Assembly (NCBI RefSeq): GCF_010500245.1
Contig: NZ_JAAGOX010000002.1
Span: 124,001 to 188,000 of the forward strand
Reading direction: 5' to 3'
Source of the DNA: Ruegeria sp. PrR005
GTDB lineage: Bacteria; Pseudomonadota; Alphaproteobacteria; Rhodobacterales; Rhodobacteraceae
DNA length: 64,000 nt
In this document: piece after piece, positions 9,579-18,116 of the stretch
How the letters are laid out: every line of letters begins with the position of its first letter
Position numbering within the stretch: the first letter of the stretch is position 1
Translations under genes and position numbers: made by a program
The notes under the pieces: model-generated
What the model saw: only the letters and a program-made list of their open reading frames with translations
Database searches by the model: none
What the model was told of the DNA's origin: nothing

Positions 9579-11156
9579 ATGGCCGGTAAGGTTCGTCACC
9601 TAGTCACCCGATCCGGGCGTTATCATGCTCGGCTGGTGGTGCCGAAAGATTTACGCGGAATTGTCGGGAAGACAGAGCTTCGCACCCCGCTAGGTGGCGA
9701 CTATCGCCAAGCGCTCAAGCTGTTGCCCGGTGCGGTGGCCCAGCTTCAACACCAGATCGCACAGGCGGAGCAGCAAGCCGGGGCAGGGCAGCGCCAAACC
9801 GGCCCGTCGCGCTATCCACTTGCCCCCGATCAACTCGCCCATAGCCTCTATGCGCAGCGCCTCGCCTTTGATGATGAGATACGTAATAGCCCGGCTTATC
9901 CGGCTGTTGGGCAGATCGGGATTGATGACCTGCTTGTGCAGCGCCTGCGCGATGCGATTGCGGGGAAGGCAAACGACGCAGAGCTAGGCGCACTGGTGGG
10001 CGCGCAGATCGAGCGTTTCCGGGCCGCTGGCAACCTTGATGCAGAACCCGGCTCCGAAGCTTGGCGCGAGATTACCCGTGCCCTGTGTCATGCTGAGCTA
10101 GAGGCACTGGCACGTGTCGTAGAGCGCGACGAAGGCGATTTCAGCGGCACCCCTAGCGCGCCGATCATCAAGGACGCCCAACCCCCAGAGAAAGCCCCCG
10201 AACCGATCAGCCTTAAGAGGCTCTGGACTGACTATGTGACCATGCGCCAGCAAACCGGCTCTATGCGAGATGGGGGCAAGCAGTTGGGCTTAGCTGTCGA
10301 GAAGTTGCGCGAGTTTGTGCGGCATGACGATGCTGCCCGGCTTACGAAAAAGGACATCATGGCGTGGCGCGACCAATTGTTGAAATCCCTGTCTGCGCAG
10401 ACCGTGAGTAGCAAATACCTGTCAACGGTGCGTTCGGTGTTGAATTGGGCCGTGGAAAATGACCGGCTTCCTGAAAACGTCGCCGCGACTGTCAGGCAGG
10501 CCAAGCCCAAGCGAGTGAAGGCGCGAGAAAAGGGCTTCACCGACGCAGAGGCATTGAAGATCCTCAAGGTGTCACGCTCATATGAGCCGCACAAGGACGA
10601 GACGGGGCGCATACGCGAGACGCAACACATGATAGCTGCAAAGCAGTGGGTGCCTATCCTTGGAGCATTCACCGGCACCCGTGTGACAGAGATTACCCAG
10701 CTTCGAAAAGAAGATATTCGCCTAGAGGGTGACCAGTGGGTTGCCCGGCTGACGCCGGATGCTGGCACGATCAAAACAGGTGAGTATCGCGACGTGCCGC
10801 TGCATCCTCAGATTGTTCAAGAAGGATTTATAGAGTTCGTGGAAAACGCCGCTTCCGGCCCATTGTTCCACCACGGCACAGACCCAGCACAGTTTGACAG
10901 GAAGGCTACTCAGATTTCTAACCGCCTGTCCGAGTGGTTGCGTGAAAAGGAGCTTGTTACGGATATGAGGGTGCGCCCAACCCATGCATGGCGGCACCGT
11001 TTCAAAAGCCAGTGTATCGAGTTGGATATTCAAACCCGTGTCTATGATGCAATTCAAGGACATGCCGGGAAAACGGCGTCTGAGAACTATGGCGACGTGA
11101 GCTTGAAAGCGAAGATTGACGCAATCAACAAGCTGCCCTTCTACGACCTGAAATAG
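9579..11156 (+). CDS. int: Phage tyrosine recombinase / integrase
   Basis: 525 residues. The N-terminal part (about 1-200) is a long family-specific region. A SAM-like core-binding domain follows, then the catalytic domain with R368 (TGTRVTEI), H469-x-x-R472 (THAWRHR) and the nucleophile Y504 (SENYGD). It integrates and excises the prophage at tRNA-Val. It is transcribed inward, away from attL, with 90 bp between attL and its ATG. No excisionase gene is recognised. Confidence 0.95.
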   Translation: MAGKVRHLVTRSGRYHARLVVPKDLRGIVGKTELRTPLGGDYRQALKLLPGAVAQLQHQIAQAEQQAGAGQRQTGPSRYPLAPDQLAHSLYAQRLAFDDEIRNSPAYPAVGQIGIDDLLVQRLRDAIAGKANDAELGALVGAQIERFRAAGNLDAEPGSEAWREITRALCHAELEALARVVERDEGDFSGTPSAPIIKDAQPPEKAPEPISLKRLWTDYVTMRQQTGSMRDGGKQLGLAVEKLREFVRHDDAARLTKKDIMAWRDQLLKSLSAQTVSSKYLSTVRSVLNWAVENDRLPENVAATVRQAKPKRVKAREKGFTDAEALKILKVSRSYEPHKDETGRIRETQHMIAAKQWVPILGAFTGTRVTEITQLRKEDIRLEGDQWVARLTPDAGTIKTGEYRDVPLHPQIVQEGFIEFVENAASGPLFHHGTDPAQFDRKATQISNRLSEWLREKELVTDMRVRPTHAWRHRFKSQCIELDIQTRVYDAIQGHAGKTASENYGDVSLKAKIDAINKLPFYDLK

Positions 11157-11159
11157 CCA

Positions 11160-11181
11160 GAAAGTTACGCATGTAACTTTC
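11160..11181. repeat. Inverted repeat just after int
   Basis: GAAAGTTAC (11160-11168) and GTAACTTTC (11173-11181) are perfect arms around GCAT, four bases after the integrase stop. No T-run follows. It could be an operator or a weak terminator, and it carries the same GTTAC core as the candidate arm sites. Confidence 0.5.
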
Positions 11182-11184
11182 TCC

Positions 11185-11239
11185 TTCCGCCGTGAATCCA
11201 AGTGTGTTATTTTTGCAACACTTGGATTTCACGGCGGAA
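11185..11239. repeat. Long inverted repeat between int and portal
   Basis: The left arm 11185-11205 (21 nt, TTCCGCCGTGAATCC...) pairs with the right arm 11218-11239 (22 nt), with one bulged A. The 12-nt loop is T-rich. The right arm includes the GGCGGA that would serve as ribosome binding site for the portal gene at 11243, so folding could hide it. The element occupies the place where a repressor and early region would be expected. Confidence 0.6.
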
Positions 11240-11242
11240 CGC

Positions 11243-12421
11243 ATGGCCTTTCAGAAGATCAAAAACGCACTTGGGTTTCGCGCCGATCAAAAGGCGCTGA
11301 CCCTGACCGACCCCGACGCCCTGAGCCTGTTCGGGGTGCTGCCTACTGAAACTGGCCTTTCCATCGGCCCCAGCACCGCCATGCGCGTTCCTGCCGTGGC
11401 CTGTGCAGTCGGGCTTATCTCTGAGACCATCGGGGCGCTGCCGTTCAAGCTCTATGAGCGCACCACCAAGGAAGCGCTAACCGGTCACGCGGCCTATCGT
11501 CTGGTGCATGATGAGGCGAATGAGTGGACAAGTGCCGGTGATCTGCGTGAGCAACTAACCCTTGATGCTTTGATGCACGGGGCAGGCCATGCGCAAGTGA
11601 TCCGCCTTGCCGATGGCACCCCCTATGAGCTGCACCGGCTGGAACCGGGCAAGGTGCAAGCCGATCAGGAACCGGACGGCGAACCCTTCTACCGCGTCAG
11701 CACCGATGCCGGGCAGGTTCGACTTTCCTATCGTGACGTGCTGCGCATCGAAGCCTTTGGCGGCGTGTCACCTATCACGCTGGGCCGGGAAGCTATCGCG
11801 CTTGCCCTGACGTTCGAGAAGTATATCAGCCGTTCGCTAAAGAACGGCACCCGGCTTTCCGGGGTGGTCGAACACCCGAACAAGCTTGATGCCACGGCCA
11901 AGCTCAACTTTCTGAAGGACTGGAAGGCGACCCATTCCGGGGAGAACACCGGCAACCCGGCGATTGCCGACGAAGGTGCCAAATTCGTTCCTATGGCAAT
12001 GACGCTTGCCGATGCCGAATTTGCTGAAAACCGCCTTGAGCAAGTCCGGGAGATCGCCCGTATCTTCCGGGTGCCGCCGACCATGCTCTTTGAGCTATCG
12101 CGTGGCACTTGGTCCAATACCGAAGAAATGGCCCGGCAGTTCTTACAGATCACGCTTAGGCCGTGGCTGAAACAGTGGGCATGGTCCTATGCACGATGCC
12201 TGTTGACCCCCGAAGAACGCAGGGAAGCCTATCTTGAGGTCGTTACCGACGATCTGTTGACCACTGACACCGCAGCCCGTGCAACCGCCTACGGCCAGTA
12301 TCGCAGCATGGGTGCGCTTACCGCGAACGAGGTGCGCGCCGGGTTGAACCTGCCGCCCAAGGACGGCGGCGACACGCTGGAAAACCCCTACACCACCACT
12401 GCCAAGGACAAGGCCGCATGA
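11243..12421 (+). CDS. Phage portal protein, HK97 family
   Basis: 392 residues from ATG 11243. An open frame extends to 11192 inside the inverted repeat and is probably untranslated. Portal features: VPAVACAVGLISETIGALPFKLYER, the long helical IFRVPPTMLFELSRGTWSNTEE segment and the C-terminal ANEVRAGLNLPPKDGGD. The portal forms the dodecameric ring at the capsid vertex through which DNA enters. Its stop overlaps the next start (ATGA), as in most of this gene block. Confidence 0.9.
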   Translation: MAFQKIKNALGFRADQKALTLTDPDALSLFGVLPTETGLSIGPSTAMRVPAVACAVGLISETIGALPFKLYERTTKEALTGHAAYRLVHDEANEWTSAGDLREQLTLDALMHGAGHAQVIRLADGTPYELHRLEPGKVQADQEPDGEPFYRVSTDAGQVRLSYRDVLRIEAFGGVSPITLGREAIALALTFEKYISRSLKNGTRLSGVVEHPNKLDATAKLNFLKDWKATHSGENTGNPAIADEGAKFVPMAMTLADAEFAENRLEQVREIARIFRVPPTMLFELSRGTWSNTEEMARQFLQITLRPWLKQWAWSYARCLLTPEERREAYLEVVTDDLLTTDTAARATAYGQYRSMGALTANEVRAGLNLPPKDGGDTLENPYTTTAKDKAA

Positions 12422-12723
12422 CCCTGACCCACACCGCATTTTTCGGTGACGGTGAACACACGTTCGCGCTTACCGACGACATGATTGCCGAACTTGAGCG
12501 CCTTGCCGATCTGGGCATTGGCGCGCTCTACCTGCGCGCCGTCAACATGCAGTTCATGCTTGCCGATCTGATTGAGGTGATCCGTCTTGGCCTGATCGGT
12601 GGCGGCACCACCCCGGAGAGGGCCGCGCAGCTTACCGACACCTACGCCCGGAACACGCCGATTGATGCGCTGTATCCGCTGGCGCTGGACGTGCTGGACG
12701 CGCGCTGGGGTGGGGCCGCCTAA
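12418..12723 (+). CDS. Tail assembly chaperone-like protein (GTA gp10 type)
   Basis: 101 residues. Small, Leu/Ile-rich, with the pattern F-x-G-D-G-E-H-T-F-x-L then I-x-E-L-E and LIEVIRLGLIGGGTTPE, as in the small proteins called gene transfer agent family protein or tail chaperone. It probably helps tail-tube assembly around the tape measure. The start overlaps the portal stop by 4 bp. Its place beside the portal rather than before the tape measure is unusual. Confidence 0.6.
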   Translation: MTLTHTAFFGDGEHTFALTDDMIAELERLADLGIGALYLRAVNMQFMLADLIEVIRLGLIGGGTTPERAAQLTDTYARNTPIDALYPLALDVLDARWGGAA

Positions 12724-13406
12724 TGCGCAAAGTCCATTTGCATGGCAGCCTGACCAAATACGGCAAGGTGATCGAACTGAATGTTCTAACCGCCAGCGAG
12801 GCCATTGCTGCCCTTAACGCAAACTTCCCCGGCTTTCTGGGTGATCTGGCGTCGGGGTCTTGGGTGATCCTGCGTGGCGACCCTGAAAGCGGCATGGTTC
12901 TGGACGAAGACGCGGTTGCTTCCATGCGGCTGGGCAATGCCGATCTTCATATCATGCCCGAGGTTCTTGGTGCGAAGAATGGCAACGGCACAATCAAGGC
13001 CATTCTTGGTGTTGCGCTGATTGCTATCACGGCAGGCGGTGCCGCACCGTTCCTTGCAAACCCGATCATCGCCGGGGCCACATCCGGTGCGACATGGGGC
13101 AACGCAATTGGCCAGATGGGTCTTGCAATGGCCCTGACGGGCGTTTCTTCGATGCTCGCCCCCGAGAGCGCCAGTGCCGAGGATGAAAAGAGCTACCCCC
13201 TTACCGGTCCGGTATCGAGCTATGGCGAAGGTCATGCCGTTCAAATCATCTACGGCGGCCCGATCATCACGGGCGGCATGCTGATTTCCGGCGGTATCGA
13301 CGCGAACGGACTGGAAAGCGTGACACCGGCTCCTGTGGAGACACCTGATGCGGATGCGGTTGAGAACGACCCCCTGAATGACTGGGAACTCGAGGGTGGA
13401 AGATGA
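12723..13406 (+). CDS. Lambda gpI-like tail assembly protein
   Basis: 227 residues. The N-terminus (VHLHGSLTKYGKVIELNVLTASEAIAAL) and following part match the lambda tail-assembly protein I family. A Gly/Ala-rich hydrophobic middle (about 97-145) and the GHAVQIIYGGPIITGGMLISGGI segment are typical. In lambda this acts at the tail tip together with proteins K and J, neither of which I see here. TAATG overlap with the preceding gene. Confidence 0.75.
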   Translation: MRKVHLHGSLTKYGKVIELNVLTASEAIAALNANFPGFLGDLASGSWVILRGDPESGMVLDEDAVASMRLGNADLHIMPEVLGAKNGNGTIKAILGVALIAITAGGAAPFLANPIIAGATSGATWGNAIGQMGLAMALTGVSSMLAPESASAEDEKSYPLTGPVSSYGEGHAVQIIYGGPIITGGMLISGGIDANGLESVTPAPVETPDADAVENDPLNDWELEGGR

Positions 13407-14956
13407 CCGACCGTATTGAGATCAAGGCGGCGCTAGCCGTCAATGACGCCGGAGAGATCACCGGTCTTGCTTGGCCCTTTGGTAGCCCCGACCGCGTGGG
13501 CGACGTGATTGAAAAGGGCGCTTTCACCGCGCCCGGCACACTTCCGATGCTCTTTGCTCATGATCAGGCGCAGGTGATCGGCGTTTGGGATGAGATCGCC
13601 GAAACCCCCGAGGGCCTTACCGTCAAAGGCCGCTTGCTGGTGGATGATCTTGAGCGCGCGCGCGAGGTGCGCGCCATGATCCGCAGCAAGGCCGTGTCGG
13701 GCCTGTCCATCGGCTTTGTCACCAAGAAGGCGCAACGCCACGCCAAAGGCCGCACCATCACCGCCGCAGAGCTGCACGAAATTTCTGTTGTCGCTGTTCC
13801 CGCGCATCCGGGCGCGCAGATCATTTCCATCAAATCGGATGCACCCCAGACCCCCAAGCCCCTCAAGGAGACCCCCGAAGTGGAAAACGAGGAAATCGAA
13901 ACCGAAAAGAAGGCCGCAACCCCGGCCAATGACACGCCGCAGGTGCCGCAGATCGACACCAAGGCGTTCAACGACATCAAAGCCCGGCTGGACCGGCTGG
14001 AAGCCAAGGGCAACCGCCCCCAGATTACCGGCCCGGCAAGCCCGGTCATGGGCGCGGAAGAGGTGAAGGCATTCACTCACTACCTTTCGACGGGTGAGAA
14101 GAAATCGCTGACCACGGCCAGCGACACCGACAACCATATCCTTGCCCCCGAGGACGTCAGCGGCGAGTTCATCCGCAATCTGGTGGAATACAGCCCCATT
14201 CGCGGCATTGCCGATGTGCGCACCACCGGCGCGGCAAACATTATCCTGCCGAAGCGCACCGGGATCACCAATGCCGCATGGGTTGGCGAGACTGACGCGC
14301 GGACGGGCAGCGAACCGACCTTCGCTCAGTCCGCTATCGCGACCAAGGAAATCGCCACCTTTGTGGATATTTCGCTTCAGCTTGCCGAAGACAGCGCCAA
14401 TGTGCTGAGCGAGGTCAATCTCGCCCTTGCCGAAGATTTCGGCCAGAAAGAGAACGTTTCGTTCGTCAGCGGCAACACCGCGCTTGAGCCTGCCGGGTTC
14501 ATGGTCAACGCAAACATTGCTGAGACCGTCGCAGCCGCTACCGCTGCCATTTCCCCGGATGAGCTGATTGCGCTTATGTATGCCCTGCCGGCCACCTACC
14601 GGAACGCAGGCACCTGGGTGATGAACGGCCAGACGCTTGCCGCCCTGCGCACCCTGAAAGACGGTCACGGCAACTACCTGTGGCAGCCGTCCTATCAGGC
14701 AGGCCAGCCGGAAACGATCCTTGGCCGCCCCGTGGTTGAAGCCGTTGACATGGCGGACATCGGCGCGAATGCAGAACCGATCATCTTTGGCGACTTCAAG
14801 CGCGGCTACCGCATCTATGACCGGCTGTCGCTGGCCGTGCTGGCAGACCCCTACACCCAGCGTGCCAATGGCCTGATGCGCTATCATGCGCGCCGCCGGG
14901 TGGGTGCTGGCGTGGTTCGCCCCGATGCGTTCCGCAAGCTGAAAATGGCCGCGTAA
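13403..14956 (+). CDS. Fused prohead protease and HK97-fold major capsid protein
   Basis: 517 residues in one frame. Residues 1-160 are an HK97-type prohead protease (S78/U35), with H53 in MLFAHDQ and a catalytic serine in VSGLSIGF (about 99-102). Residues 165-215 are charged and coiled, as in a scaffold/delta region. Residues 215-517 are the HK97-fold capsid subunit (DTDNHILAPEDVSGEFIRNL, WVGETDARTGSEPTFAQ, C-terminal YDRLSLAVLADPYTQRANG). Normally these are two genes. The fusion presumably self-cleaves between the parts during maturation. Coupled to its neighbour by ATGA. Confidence 0.9.
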   Translation: MTDRIEIKAALAVNDAGEITGLAWPFGSPDRVGDVIEKGAFTAPGTLPMLFAHDQAQVIGVWDEIAETPEGLTVKGRLLVDDLERAREVRAMIRSKAVSGLSIGFVTKKAQRHAKGRTITAAELHEISVVAVPAHPGAQIISIKSDAPQTPKPLKETPEVENEEIETEKKAATPANDTPQVPQIDTKAFNDIKARLDRLEAKGNRPQITGPASPVMGAEEVKAFTHYLSTGEKKSLTTASDTDNHILAPEDVSGEFIRNLVEYSPIRGIADVRTTGAANIILPKRTGITNAAWVGETDARTGSEPTFAQSAIATKEIATFVDISLQLAEDSANVLSEVNLALAEDFGQKENVSFVSGNTALEPAGFMVNANIAETVAAATAAISPDELIALMYALPATYRNAGTWVMNGQTLAALRTLKDGHGNYLWQPSYQAGQPETILGRPVVEAVDMADIGANAEPIIFGDFKRGYRIYDRLSLAVLADPYTQRANGLMRYHARRRVGAGVVRPDAFRKLKMAA

Positions 14957-14964
14957 CCCAGACC

Positions 14965-15591
14965 ATGAAACCGCAGCTCGCATATGACGCAATCGCACTG
15001 GAATACGGCGGCAACGCCGTGTTCCTGCGTCCGTCTTTGCGGGCTGCAATCCATCTTGAGCGGTTGCATGGTGGGTTCCCTGCATTGCTGCGCAAGATCG
15101 AAGAATTTGACACGCTGACCATCTGGCGGGTGATCACCGCTGTTGCTGGTATGACGGCCACCGAACCGCTGTTTGCCTATGTCGCAAAGCATCCCCTCAA
15201 GGACTTCCAGAGGGCTGCGCAGGGGGCATGTTTTGAGCTGGTGGCCGCGTTCTTCCCTGAGACCCCGGAAACCACCGACAAGCAGCCCAGCACGACCAAG
15301 GCAACCCCGTGGGCCGATCTGTTCAAGGAGCTATACGGTTTCGCTACCGGGTGGTTGGGTTGGACCCCGGAAACGGCATGGAACGCCACGCCGCAGGAGA
15401 TCACCGACGCAATCACCGCCCATTTTGCCATGCTTAAGGCCATTCATGGTGGGGCAGAAGATACAGACACCGGCCCGAGCGAGGAACAGCGCAAACAGAA
15501 CACCGATATGGGCCTTGATCCTGACTTTGACCGGGCGGGGCTGTCTGCCCTGAAAGAGCTATCGACACTGCGCGAGGGGATGACCGTATGA
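14965..15591 (+). CDS. Putative tail assembly chaperone
   Basis: 208 residues. The N-terminal half (FLRPSLRAAIHLERLHGGFPALLRKIEEFDTLTIWRV) resembles small tail chaperones. The region from about 110 (WADLFKELYGFATGWLGWTPETAWNATPQEITDAI) resembles the GTA/phage tail chaperone type with a W-x-x-T-P-x-E pattern. It could be a fusion of two chaperones that are normally made as separate proteins. A role in tail assembly is inferred from this similarity. Confidence 0.6.
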   Translation: MKPQLAYDAIALEYGGNAVFLRPSLRAAIHLERLHGGFPALLRKIEEFDTLTIWRVITAVAGMTATEPLFAYVAKHPLKDFQRAAQGACFELVAAFFPETPETTDKQPSTTKATPWADLFKELYGFATGWLGWTPETAWNATPQEITDAITAHFAMLKAIHGGAEDTDTGPSEEQRKQNTDMGLDPDFDRAGLSALKELSTLREGMTV

Positions 15592-15926
15592 GCAAGCCCC
15601 CGCATATCTGCACCTGTGGCCAAATCGTGCCCCATGGTGAGCGTTGCGCCTGTCAGATCGCGCGCACCCGTGCCCGGAACAAGCGCCACGACGCGAACCG
15701 CCCGAGCGCGGCTAAGCGCGGCTACAACCGTGCATGGCGCGCAGCCCGTGACGCTTTCCTTAAGCTGTTTCCCACATGTCGCAGGTGCGGCGAACTTGCT
15801 ACCACGGTTGACCACATCACGCCTCACCGTGGCGATGATCGTTTGTTTTGGGATCGCACAAATTGGCAGTCGCTTTGCACGTCCTGTCACAACCGCCACA
15901 AGCAACGGCAGGAGTGCGGAAAGTGA
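15588..15926 (+). CDS. HNH endonuclease
   Basis: 112 residues. An N-terminal Cys pair region (CTCGQIVPHGERCAC), then the HNH core: CRRCGELATTVDHITPHRGDDRLFWDRTNWQSLCTSCHNRHK, seen as C-x2-C, DH, N and C-x2-CH-x3-H. In HK97-like phages an HNH protein next to the terminase helps cut concatemers during packaging. Here it is 3.3 kb upstream of the terminase genes. ATGA overlap with the upstream gene. Confidence 0.88.
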   Translation: MSKPPHICTCGQIVPHGERCACQIARTRARNKRHDANRPSAAKRGYNRAWRAARDAFLKLFPTCRRCGELATTVDHITPHRGDDRLFWDRTNWQSLCTSCHNRHKQRQECGK

Positions 15927-15928
15927 CG

Positions 15929-16420
15929 TTAAAAATCGCCCATTCTCACTTGGCGTGCTGGCGGCATCTTTTCAAATCTAAAACCGTGTTTCCCATCGGT
16001 TTGGCATGTCTTGTAGTAACCGCCAGAAACGAAACTGATCAATTTGTCGCGGTTCAAGCAAACCGGACAAATGAAGTGTATCGGCTGCCCATTGGCGGCG
16101 TCTTCTCTAAGACGAAAAACGATATCTTTTTGGCTCGTTTCGATAAGCTCATACCGGGCTTTCTCTTTCTCGAAATCGTCTTGCCGTTGGAGTTCTTGGC
16201 TCAGCGCCCTGAGCGCGTCGCTAAGTTGAACATTCATCATGTTGGCAGACGTCAATTCAGCGGCAAGTGTGTTCAAGAGTCGCTGCACCTGTTCGTTGTC
16301 TGGCGTCTTCCCGCCCTCAAAAAGCGCTTTGATGCTAACGATAGTATCAGATGCTTTCCCAGTGAGTCCTACGGCGCTGGTAGCAAGGCCGATGTATTCT
16401 CCGATTTGCCCGATATCCAT
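15929..16420 (-). CDS. Unknown coiled-coil / zinc-ribbon protein, probable prophage cargo
   Basis: 163 residues, encoded against the surrounding structural genes and ending 3 bp from the HNH stop. The N-terminus is helical and Gly/Ala-rich (QIGEYIGLATSAVGLTGKAS). Residues 40-110 look coiled-coil (SDALRALSQELQRQDDFEKEKARYEL). The C-terminus has C118-x2-C121 and C139 near H145, a possible zinc ribbon. I do not recognise the family. Opposite orientation inside a late operon is typical of a moron expressed in the lysogen. Confidence 0.65.
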   Translation of the reverse strand: MDIGQIGEYIGLATSAVGLTGKASDTIVSIKALFEGGKTPDNEQVQRLLNTLAAELTSANMMNVQLSDALRALSQELQRQDDFEKEKARYELIETSQKDIVFRLREDAANGQPIHFICPVCLNRDKLISFVSGGYYKTCQTDGKHGFRFEKMPPARQVRMGDF

Positions 16421-16512
16421 AGCTCTGTTCCTTATGTGTTCTTACTTGGATCATCGTTACCGCTGAGCCTTCAATTGATCAACTCTCGCGTGCAACGACA
16501 GGAGCGCAGCCA

Positions 16513-17130
16513 ATGAGCTACAACCCTGAAAAGACGCTCTGGCAAGAAGTCCTTCTTAGGCAGGTAGAGGATGCCCTGCATGGTCCGACCGGCGTGAGCG
16601 GGCAGCACAACCGCATTGCCAAGGTGCGTAGCGCGCGCACCTTCCTGACCACTCCGAACGACAGCCTTGTAACCGTCTGTTCGCTGGCCGGACTGGACCA
16701 CGAAGCAGTTATCAGCCGTATGCGCAAGCAGATCGCCAACGCCCCTAGCCCGGAAGACCTGACCACTAAGCCCAGAGCGCACCGCGCATCCTTCACCGCC
16801 AGACCGGAGAAGCCCAAGGCCACGCTGACCAAGTATGTTGACCGGCTGCTTACCTTCGATGACACCACACTGACCATGCAACAATGGGCAGACCGCACCG
16901 GCCTGACTGTTACCCAGATCGCATCCCGCCTTCGCCAGCATTGGACCATCGAACGCGCACTTACGCAGCCAATGCGTAAGCGCAATCGCGGATGGGGGGC
17001 GACTGGTGCGGCTAGTGGCACAGATGCACCGGGGTTGGGTTCGGACTTTCGCCCCCTAGAGGGGACCGGCGCGGGGAGGTCCGCACAAGACAGACCGAAT
17101 TTAAGTTTTTCGGAAAGGGTCTTGAATTGA
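16513..17130 (+). CDS. Hypothetical phage protein with helix-turn-helix-like segment
   Basis: 205 residues. Residues 1-75 are helical (LWQEVLLRQVEDALHG, then VCSLAGLDHEAVISRMRKQI). A second part around 115-150 (MQQWADRTGLTVTQIASRLRQH) looks like a helix-turn-helix. The tail is Gly/Ser-rich and low complexity. It could be a small regulatory or packaging protein. The family is not recognised. AGGAG lies upstream of the ATG. Confidence 0.6.
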   Translation: MSYNPEKTLWQEVLLRQVEDALHGPTGVSGQHNRIAKVRSARTFLTTPNDSLVTVCSLAGLDHEAVISRMRKQIANAPSPEDLTTKPRAHRASFTARPEKPKATLTKYVDRLLTFDDTTLTMQQWADRTGLTVTQIASRLRQHWTIERALTQPMRKRNRGWGATGAASGTDAPGLGSDFRPLEGTGAGRSAQDRPNLSFSERVLN

Positions 17131-17135
17131 CAGCT

Positions 17136-17339
17136 TCATTTGCTCCGAGTTTGCTCACGGTAGCGGCGTATCATAGCGTCCATTTCAATATCGTGTGCTT
17201 CGCGACCGCCTGCGCTTCCAAGTTGGCGCTTGCGCAGTATTTCACGCGATTCAGGGCAACCGCACGTTCTTGTGTTACCTGGACAACCACAACCCGCACA
17301 GATCACACCGTCTGCCATCGCGTCCGACCATTCACCCAT
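17136..17339 (-). CDS. Small zinc-finger-like phage protein
   Basis: 67 residues from ATG 17339, with AAGGA 8 nt upstream. The frame stays open to 17414 without support. The sequence MGEWSDAMADGVICAGCGCPG with CGCP soon after recalls the short phage/host proteins that begin M-G-x-W-x-D-x-x-x-D-G-x-x-C-x-x-C-G. Four cysteines could bind zinc. Function unknown. It lies on the minus strand within the late block, in a stretch that would otherwise hold no gene. Confidence 0.5.
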   Translation of the reverse strand: MGEWSDAMADGVICAGCGCPGNTRTCGCPESREILRKRQLGSAGGREAHDIEMDAMIRRYREQTRSK

Positions 17340-17398
17340 TTTTGCAATCCTTGGCTTAGAAAACGTCCCTCTCTTTGGACGCAGTATGAGGCGATAAT

Positions 17399-17695
17399 AT
17401 GACCGCAACGACACCCGTTAGCCTGCTGAAATCGCAGCTTAACCTTGACTACGATCTTGACGACGCCCTGCTTGCGCACAAGCTGGACGCCGCCGAAATC
17501 TGGATTGGTAACTACACCGGCTATCCGTTTGAGGCGGGAAATGCGGTGCAGACCGAAGCCGCATTGCAGCTTGCGGCCTATTGGTATGAGGTCCGCGAAA
17601 GCGCCAGTGACGTAACCATGCGCCCGGTTCCGTTCGGCGTTTACGAGCTGTTGGCCCCCTACGTTAAGCAGGTGACGGGCTATGTCGCGGAATAA
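17399..17695 (+). CDS. Head-tail connector protein (gp6-like)
   Basis: 98 residues. It has the typical small helical connector pattern: LLKSQLNLDYDLDDALLAHKLDAAEIWIGNYTG and AALQLAAYWYEVRE, then a Pro-rich turn and the C-terminal LLAPYVK. This is the HK97 gp6 / DNA-packaging family that sits below the portal. The end overlaps the next gene by 14 bp. Confidence 0.82.
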   Translation: MTATTPVSLLKSQLNLDYDLDDALLAHKLDAAEIWIGNYTGYPFEAGNAVQTEAALQLAAYWYEVRESASDVTMRPVPFGVYELLAPYVKQVTGYVAE

Positions 17696-18116
17696 GAGCC
17701 TGTCCGAACAATCGCGCATCCTGAGTGAGCGCCTGAAAGCCATTCCCGAGGCCGTTGTCCGGGATGTGCGGCCTGCTTTGATCAAGGGTGCCGAAGAAAT
17801 CGCAGCCGCGCAGCGCGCCCTTGTGCCGGTGGATGAAGGCGACTTGAAAGAGTCTATCATCGTGACCGCACCCGGTCAGACAACCCCGGCCTATGCAAAG
17901 GGCGGCGGCAAGCGCACCGCTGGTGAAAATCAGGCTCTTGTAACCGCTGGGAATGAGACGGTGCGCCACGGCCACCTTCAGGAGTTCGGCACCGTAAAGC
18001 AGGAGGCCCAGCCGTTCATGCGCCCCGGTGCCCGGCTGGCGATGCCCAAGGCCAAGCGCCGGATCAGCCGCGCAATCGGGCAGGCAATCAAGAAGGCGGC
18101 AGAGGGTGACGCATGA
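17682..18116 (+). CDS. HK97 gp10-like tail terminator / completion protein
   Basis: 144 residues. The family pattern is clear: ALIKGAEEIAAAQRALVPVDEGDLKESI near the N-terminus, then RHGHLQEFGTVKQEAQPFMRPGARLA. HK97 gp10-like proteins act at the head-tail joint or tail end. The position between gp6-like and DUF3168 genes is the usual one. Confidence 0.88.
   Translation: MSRNKSLSEQSRILSERLKAIPEAVVRDVRPALIKGAEEIAAAQRALVPVDEGDLKESIIVTAPGQTTPAYAKGGGKRTAGENQALVTAGNETVRHGHLQEFGTVKQEAQPFMRPGARLAMPKAKRRISRAIGQAIKKAAEGDA

Noticed and set aside
13433-15085. 550-codon minus-strand frame opposite the protease-capsid gene
   Set aside because: Antisense shadow; the plus-strand protein has clear catalytic motifs.
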